The translations under genes and the position numbers were made by a program. The notes under the pieces were generated by a model. That model was not told the origin of the DNA and made no database searches. It saw nothing but the letters and a program-made list of their open reading frames with translations. A DNA stretch of 64,000 nucleotides from Ramlibacter henchirensis (GTDB taxonomy: Bacteria; Pseudomonadota; Gammaproteobacteria; Burkholderiales; Burkholderiaceae_C): the NCBI RefSeq assembly GCF_004682015.1, contig NZ_SMLM01000001.1, positions 744,001 to 808,000 of the forward strand, given 5' to 3'. Below are positions 59,665 through 64,000 of this stretch, piece by piece; within the stretch, counting starts at the first letter, position 1, and each line of letters begins with the position of its first letter.

Positions 59665-60473
59665 CAGACCGCGACCGGCGCCTTGATCGGCCCGTGGCAC
59701 TGGTAGTCCAGCACCTCGAAGTCCTCGTACTCGTAGTCGAAGATCGAAGGCGGCCGGCGCTTGATGTTCAGCACGGGATAGGGATGGGGCTGGCGCGAGA
59801 GCTGCAGCTCCACCTGCTCGTGGTGGTTGCTGTAGATGTGGCAGTCGCCGCCGGTCCACACGAAGTCGCCCACGCCCAGGTCGCACTGCTGCGCCATCAT
59901 GTGCGTGAGCAGCGCGTAGCTGGCGATGTTGAACGGCACGCCCAGGAAGATGTCGGCGCTGCGCTGGTACAGCTGGCACGACAGCTTGCCGTCGGCGACG
60001 TAGAACTGGAAGAAGGCGTGGCACGGCGCCAGCGCCATCTTCGGGATGTCGGCCACGTTCCAGGCGCTGACGATGATCCGCCGCGAATCAGGATTCGTCC
60101 TGATCGTCTTGATGGCTTCCGCGATCTGGTCGACGTGCCCGCCGTCCGGCGTGGGCCAGCTGCGCCACTGGACGCCGTATACCGGCCCGAGGTCGCCGTC
60201 CTCGCGCGCCCACTCGTCCCAGATGGTGACGCCGCGCTCGCGCAGCCAGTTGTTGTCGCTGGAGCCCTGCAGGAACCACAGCAGCTCGTGAATGATCGAT
60301 TTCAGGTGGACCTTCTTGGTCGTCACCAGCGGAAAGCCCTCGTTCAGGTCGAACCGCATCTGGTAGCCGAACACGCTGCGGGTACCGGTCCCCGTTCGGT
60401 CGGTCTTGGGCGTGCCATGCGTGTACACATGGCGCATGAAGTCTTCGTATTGGGAGCGGGCGGGGCGCGTCAT
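59664..60473 (-). CDS. thyA: thymidylate synthase
   Basis: 269 residues. It methylates dUMP to dTMP with methylene-tetrahydrofolate. The catalytic Cys is in [12 protein letters not shown] near residue 151; [18 protein letters not shown] at the N-terminus, SWNVADIP, and [14 protein letters not shown] are the other folate/dUMP motifs. First gene of the thyA-folA-xth operon. Confidence 0.97.
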   Translation of the reverse strand: MTRPARSQYEDFMRHVYTHGTPKTDRTGTGTRSVFGYQMRFDLNEGFPLVTTKKVHLKSIIHELLWFLQGSSDNNWLRERGVTIWDEWAREDGDLGPVYGVQWRSWPTPDGGHVDQIAEAIKTIRTNPDSRRIIVSAWNVADIPKMALAPCHAFFQFYVADGKLSCQLYQRSADIFLGVPFNIASYALLTHMMAQQCDLGVGDFVWTGGDCHIYSNHHEQVELQLSRQPHPYPVLNIKRRPPSIFDYEYEDFEVLDYQCHGPIKAPVAV

Positions 60474-60481
60474 GCCGCGGA

Positions 60482-61897
60482 TTATCCCAGCAGGACGCGG
60501 CCCGGGTTCATCGTGCCGCGAGGATCCAGCGCCTGCTTGATCGCCCGCATCATCGAAAGCGCGACCGGCGACTTGTACTTCGGCAGCTTGTCGGCCTTGA
60601 GCGAGCCGACGCCGTGTTCGGCGGAGATCGAGCCCCCGAACTTGTGGACCTGGTCGTGCACGATGGCGTTCACCCGCGCTTCCTCGCCGCGCAGGAAGGC
60701 AGCGGCGTCGCCGTGCTCGGGCGCCTGCACGTTGTAGTGCAGGTTGCCGTCGCCCAGGTGCCCGAAGTTCACCAGCCGCACTCCGGGGATCGCAGCGGTG
60801 AGCAGGGCATCGGTTTCCTCGCAGAAGGCGGGGATGCGCGAGATCGGCACCGAAATGTCGTGCTTGATGTTCAGGCCTTCCTCGGCTTGCGCGAGCGGGA
60901 TGCTTTCCCGCACGTGCCAGAGCTGGTGCGCCTGCGCCAGGTTCTCCGCGACGACCGCATCGGTCACCACGCCGGCTTCCATCGCCGCTTCCAATAAGCC
61001 TTCGAACTGGGCGCGGGCATGCGCCTCCGACTCGTGGTCGGAGTTCTCCAGCAGCACGCCCCAGGGGCTGTCCTCAACAAAGGGCACGCGCAGCTGCGGA
61101 TGGTGTTTGGCCACGAGCGACAGCGCGAACTGGCCCATCACCTCGAACCCCGTCAGGCCGGCTGCGAGGCGCTCGTTCGCAAGCTCGAGCAACTGCACCG
61201 CCAAGGCCATCGAAGGGACCGCGGCCCACGCGGTGAGGGCCGCCGCGGGCTGGGGGTACAGCTTGAGAGTGGCGGCGGTGATGACGCCCAGCGTGCCTTC
61301 GCTGCCGATGAACAGCTGGCGCAGGTCGTAGCCGGTGTTGTCCTTGCGCAGGCCGGCCAGGCCGTCCCAGATCTCGCCCTGGGCGTTGACCACCTCGAGC
61401 CCCAGGCACAACTCGCGCGCGTTGCCGTAGCGCAGGACCTGCGTGCCGCCGGCGTTGGTGGCGAGATTGCCGCCGATGGTGCAACTGCCCTCGGCCGCGA
61501 GGCTGAGCGGAAAGAGCAGGCCGGCCCCCTGCGCGGCCTCCTGCACCGATTGCAGGATGCAACCCGCTTCGACCGTCATGGTGAGGTTCTCGCGGTCGAT
61601 GGAGCGCACGGCCGTCATCCGCTGCAGGCTCAGCACGACCTGCGTGCCGCTTTCGTCCGGCGTGCCCCCGCAGACCAAACCGGTGTTGCCGCCCTGCGGC
61701 ACGATGGACACACCTGCGCCAGCGCAGGCCCGCACGACCGCCGCGACCTCGGCCGTGCTGCCGGGCCGCACCACCGCCAGTGCCTTGCCGCGCACGCGCT
61801 TGCGCCAGTCCTGCTCCCAGGCCGTGAGGTCGCCGTCGGTGAGGACCTGTGCGGCGCCGACGATGGATCGCAGCTGCTCGATCAAGGCCGCTTTCAT
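60482..61897 (-). CDS. FAD-binding oxidoreductase (GlcD / D-2-hydroxyacid dehydrogenase type)
   Basis: 471 residues. The PCMH-type FAD domain shows [46 protein letters not shown] and [10 protein letters not shown]; the C-terminal cap has [15 protein letters not shown] and [14 protein letters not shown]. This pattern fits D-lactate, glycolate or D-2-hydroxyglutarate dehydrogenases; the last is the closest by overall look, but this is not certain. The gene overlaps the upstream DUF2069 stop by 4 bases. Confidence 0.88.
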   Translation of the reverse strand: MKAALIEQLRSIVGAAQVLTDGDLTAWEQDWRKRVRGKALAVVRPGSTAEVAAVVRACAGAGVSIVPQGGNTGLVCGGTPDESGTQVVLSLQRMTAVRSIDRENLTMTVEAGCILQSVQEAAQGAGLLFPLSLAAEGSCTIGGNLATNAGGTQVLRYGNARELCLGLEVVNAQGEIWDGLAGLRKDNTGYDLRQLFIGSEGTLGVITAATLKLYPQPAAALTAWAAVPSMALAVQLLELANERLAAGLTGFEVMGQFALSLVAKHHPQLRVPFVEDSPWGVLLENSDHESEAHARAQFEGLLEAAMEAGVVTDAVVAENLAQAHQLWHVRESIPLAQAEEGLNIKHDISVPISRIPAFCEETDALLTAAIPGVRLVNFGHLGDGNLHYNVQAPEHGDAAAFLRGEEARVNAIVHDQVHKFGGSISAEHGVGSLKADKLPKYKSPVALSMMRAIKQALDPRGTMNPGRVLLG

Positions 61898-62277
61898 CTC
61901 GCACTCCGCGCGCCGAGCCGCGTGCGCACGTGCAGCGCGCAGGCGGCGAACAAAGCCAGGGAAAACAAAACCTGTAGAAATGCGAGCCAGCGTGCCGGCG
62001 GCAAATCGTTCAAACCGCGCACAAGCCCTTCGGTGAAGTACAGCCACACGAGCAGACTCACCCATCGGTAGGTATACATGCGGTAACGCAGCAAGCCTGC
62101 GAGCGGGATGAAGAGCGGCAGGACTTTGACCGCCCAGAGGCGGGTCGGCAGCGGCGCCAGCCACAGCTCCCAGGCCAGGCCCACGACGATCAGGCCGGAC
62201 AGGCTGCCGACCGCCAAGGCGCGGATCCGGCGCAGTTCGGAAGAAGCCGCTTGCGCGGTGGGGGTCGCGGAATCCAT
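61894..62277 (-). CDS. DUF2069 integral membrane protein
   Basis: About 127 residues with four hydrophobic segments (VGSLSGLIVVGLAWELWLAP, VLPLFIPLAGLLRY, WVSLLVWLYFTEGLVRG, FLQVLFSLALFAACALHV). MYTYRWVS and YFTEGLVRG are the DUF2069 hallmarks. Function unknown. Start MDSATP is preferred; ATGs at 62289 and 62292 are possible. It is translationally coupled to the FAD oxidase gene. Confidence 0.85.
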   Translation of the reverse strand: MDSATPTAQAASSELRRIRALAVGSLSGLIVVGLAWELWLAPLPTRLWAVKVLPLFIPLAGLLRYRMYTYRWVSLLVWLYFTEGLVRGLNDLPPARWLAFLQVLFSLALFAACALHVRTRLGARSAR

Positions 62278-62300
62278 AGCCGGTGGCATCATAGCGACCG

Positions 62301-63503
62301 ATGAAGTTGGCTCAGCTGTTCGAAGAACTCACGCGCTTCCCCTGGCTTTCCTCGGCGCGAACGGTGGGCGAACGGATCCGCGAGGACCGCCTCGGGCTGA
62401 CCGCCAGCAGCCTCACCTTCACCACCACCATCGCCCTCGTGCCGCTCGTGACGGTCGCGCTGGCGCTGTTCACCGCCTTCCCGATGTTCGGCAAGGTCCA
62501 GGGCGCGGTGCAGCAGTGGCTGGTGCAAAGCCTCGTGCCCGATGCCATCGCGCGGCAAGTGCTCGGCTACGTCACGCAGTTCGCCGGGAAGGCGAGCCGC
62601 CTAGGCGCCTTGAGCCTGGCAGTGCTGCTCGCTTCCGCCTTGGCGCTGGTGCTCACGATCGACCGCACCCTGAACAACATCTGGCGAGTGAAGCGGCCGC
62701 GCCCCCTGCCGCAGCGGGTGCTGATCTACTGGGCCGTGCTCACGCTCGGTCCTCTGGTGCTCGGCGCCAGCCTGAGTTTCACGTCGTACGCGCTGTATGC
62801 CTCGCGTGGCCTCGTGCGAGGCATGCCGGGCACGCTGCAGGTCGTACTCGACCTGCTCGAGTTCGCGCTGGCCGCTTCGGCGCTGACCTGCCTGTACCGC
62901 TTCGTGCCGAATACGCCCGTGCGGCTGGAGCACGCGGCGGCCGGCGGGATCTTCGCGGCGCTGGCCATCGAGATCGCCAAGAGCCTGCTCGCCTCGTACC
63001 TGAAGCTGGTGCCCACCTATTCCGTCGTCTATGGCGCGTTCGCCACCGTGCCGATCCTGCTGGTGTGGATCTACCTGGCCTGGCTGGTGGTGCTGATGGG
63101 CGCGGTGGTTGCGGCCTACCTGCCGGGCCTGCTCGGCGCCGGCCGGCGCACGCCCTCGGGGCAGGGCTGGCAGTTGCAGCTCGCGCTGGAGGTCCTGCAA
63201 CACCTTCACGGCGCGCGGGCCTCCGCGCGGCGGGGCATGAGCGTCGACGAACTCGTCGCCGCGACCGACGTCAACGCCCTGCAACTCGAGCCCGTGCTCG
63301 AGACGCTGGTGCAGCTGGACTGGGTCGGTCGCCTGAACGAAGTGGACGACGACGTGGCCACGCGCTACGTGCTGCTCGCCGACGAGCAGTCGACGGCCCT
63401 CGAGCCCCTTCTGCGGCACCTGCTGCTGCCCCGCACCGAGGCCACCGCGGGCCTGTGGGACAAGGGCGGCTGGTCGCGCCTCTATCTCAAGGACGTGGTC
63501 TAG
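62301..63503 (+). CDS. YihY/virulence-factor BrkB family membrane protein
   Basis: 400 residues. About six membrane helices in the first 280 residues with family signatures LTASSLTFTTTIALVPLVTV (residues 32-51), TLNNIWRVKRPRP and LLVWIYLAWLVVLMGAVVAA (region 250-270). The C-terminal 120 residues are soluble with a winged-helix-like GMSVDELVAATDVNALQLEP. Long mis-annotated as ribonuclease BN; the real role is unknown. Divergent from the DUF2069 gene across a very short gap. Confidence 0.92.
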   Translation: MKLAQLFEELTRFPWLSSARTVGERIREDRLGLTASSLTFTTTIALVPLVTVALALFTAFPMFGKVQGAVQQWLVQSLVPDAIARQVLGYVTQFAGKASRLGALSLAVLLASALALVLTIDRTLNNIWRVKRPRPLPQRVLIYWAVLTLGPLVLGASLSFTSYALYASRGLVRGMPGTLQVVLDLLEFALAASALTCLYRFVPNTPVRLEHAAAGGIFAALAIEIAKSLLASYLKLVPTYSVVYGAFATVPILLVWIYLAWLVVLMGAVVAAYLPGLLGAGRRTPSGQGWQLQLALEVLQHLHGARASARRGMSVDELVAATDVNALQLEPVLETLVQLDWVGRLNEVDDDVATRYVLLADEQSTALEPLLRHLLLPRTEATAGLWDKGGWSRLYLKDVV

Positions 63504-63631
63504 AAGACCCGCGTCCCCTCGCGCCCTCGGCCCCGGAAGATGACCTTCCGGCTGGCTGCCTGCCCTCGATCTTCGCAACCTCGCAACCGGCGTGGCGATC
63601 CAGCCGCGCCGGACATCGAGGAGAACCAAGA

Positions 63632-64000
63632 GTGTTTTTGCGAACCGTTGCCGCACTGATGCTGGCACTCGCCGGGCCATCCGCCCATCCCCAGATCGAA
63701 AGATTCGGAGCCGACAAATTGAAAGATGCGATCAGGAAGCAGCTGCCCTCGGGGCAGACAACCGCACCTCCGCAGCATGGGCAGACCACGGCGCCCGTGC
63801 TGGAAGCCACGCCTCCCACGAGCCAGCAGGCCGCCGCCGCTGCGGCCGCCGCGCCCGACATCGAGCAGTGGTCGACGCAGCTGCCGCCCACGAGCGCGCA
63901 GTCGCCGTATGCCGTGCTGGCCGGCATGCGCTTCGAAGCCTTCTCGAACCCGTGTCCCGACGGCAAGGGACGCTGCTGGGTGCCGATCGCCCAGCTTCCG
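63632..64000 (+). CDS. secreted Gln/Pro/Ala-rich protein, cut by the window end
   Basis: A GTG start at 63632 with GAGGAGAACCAAGA upstream opens a frame that stays open for 123 codons to the window edge. A signal peptide (FLRTVAALMLALAGPSAHP) is followed by a Gln/Pro/Thr-rich stretch, an eight-residue alanine run, then a folded-looking segment with MRFEAFSNPCPDGKGRCWVP containing two Cys. No family recognised; high confidence that it is coding because of the RBS, signal peptide and codon usage. Confidence 0.7.
   Translation, partial: MFLRTVAALMLALAGPSAHPQIERFGADKLKDAIRKQLPSGQTTAPPQHGQTTAPVLEATPPTSQQAAAAAAAAPDIEQWSTQLPPTSAQSPYAVLAGMRFEAFSNPCPDGKGRCWVPIAQLP

Overview
The window is GC-rich (roughly two thirds G+C by eye), densely coding chromosomal DNA from a betaproteobacterium of the order Burkholderiales, most like a Comamonadaceae member (Ramlibacter/Variovorax type; genus is inference). 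The evidence is the housekeeping content and order: gyrA-pheA-tyrA-(aroA-cmk fusion)-rpsA-ihfB-lapA-lapB-heptose genes, ompA/ubiG/gph beside tmRNA with tag ANDERYALAA, DUF4148 and DUF2069 proteins, and a parE...parC operon. No phage, insertion sequence, CRISPR array, tRNA or rRNA was seen. No stretch longer than about 300 bases lacks a gene; the largest gaps (about 160-235 bases) hold promoters, terminators or repeat palindromes.

Layout. 1-3479 (minus): truncated dapA preceded by a methyltransferase and an SDR gene, then an MFS transporter with a 46-residue membrane protein. 3638-9708 (plus): topoisomerase IV operon parE, GNAT, lytic transglycosylase, parC, plus a hotdog thioesterase. 9757-19992 (minus): RidA, transglutaminase, a circularly permuted ATP-grasp/alpha-E fusion, a ZIP-like carrier, a phospholipase-D-family enzyme, a DUF4148 protein and a giant transglutaminase-DUF2126 amidoligase. 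20065-24467 (minus): a frameshifted ADYC/pentapeptide gene and a MalT/SARP-like regulator. 24603-29626 (plus): comEC and a second, unfused ATP-grasp + alpha-E pair. 29681-32598: orphan TRAP binding protein, racemase-like and DinB-like proteins, and a ComEA-like protein with a Lys/Ala-rich tail. 32671-44978 (minus): LPS heptose, lapAB, ihfB, rpsA, aromatic amino acid genes and gyrA. 45213-47781 (plus): OmpA-like protein, ubiG, gph, tmRNA. 48015-53370: a small basic ORF, an RsuA-like synthase, a hydrolase and an operon of propeller, NodB-like, fatty-acid-hydroxylase-like and MoCF-domain genes. 53581-58303 (plus): glnA, a small secreted protein, glnL, glnG. 58400-62277 (minus): xth, folA, thyA, an FAD-linked oxidase, DUF2069. 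62301-64000 (plus): a YihY-family protein and the start of a secreted protein.

How genes work together. The strongest candidate for a poorly described system is the transglutaminase / amidoligase (DUF2126) / circularly permuted ATP-grasp / alpha-E set, split over two loci 7 kb apart and present in fused and unfused paralogous forms. Comparative genomics predicts that these families build or remodel peptide-like products. Other notable signals are a clear sigma-54/NtrC control region before glnA, Gln at quinolone-pocket position 83 of GyrA and the equivalent site of ParC, a probable frameshift in the ADYC gene, two repeat-palindrome families (one copy forming the 3' end of a coding sequence), a PmrA/QseB-like tandem box, and the absence of serC between gyrA and pheA.
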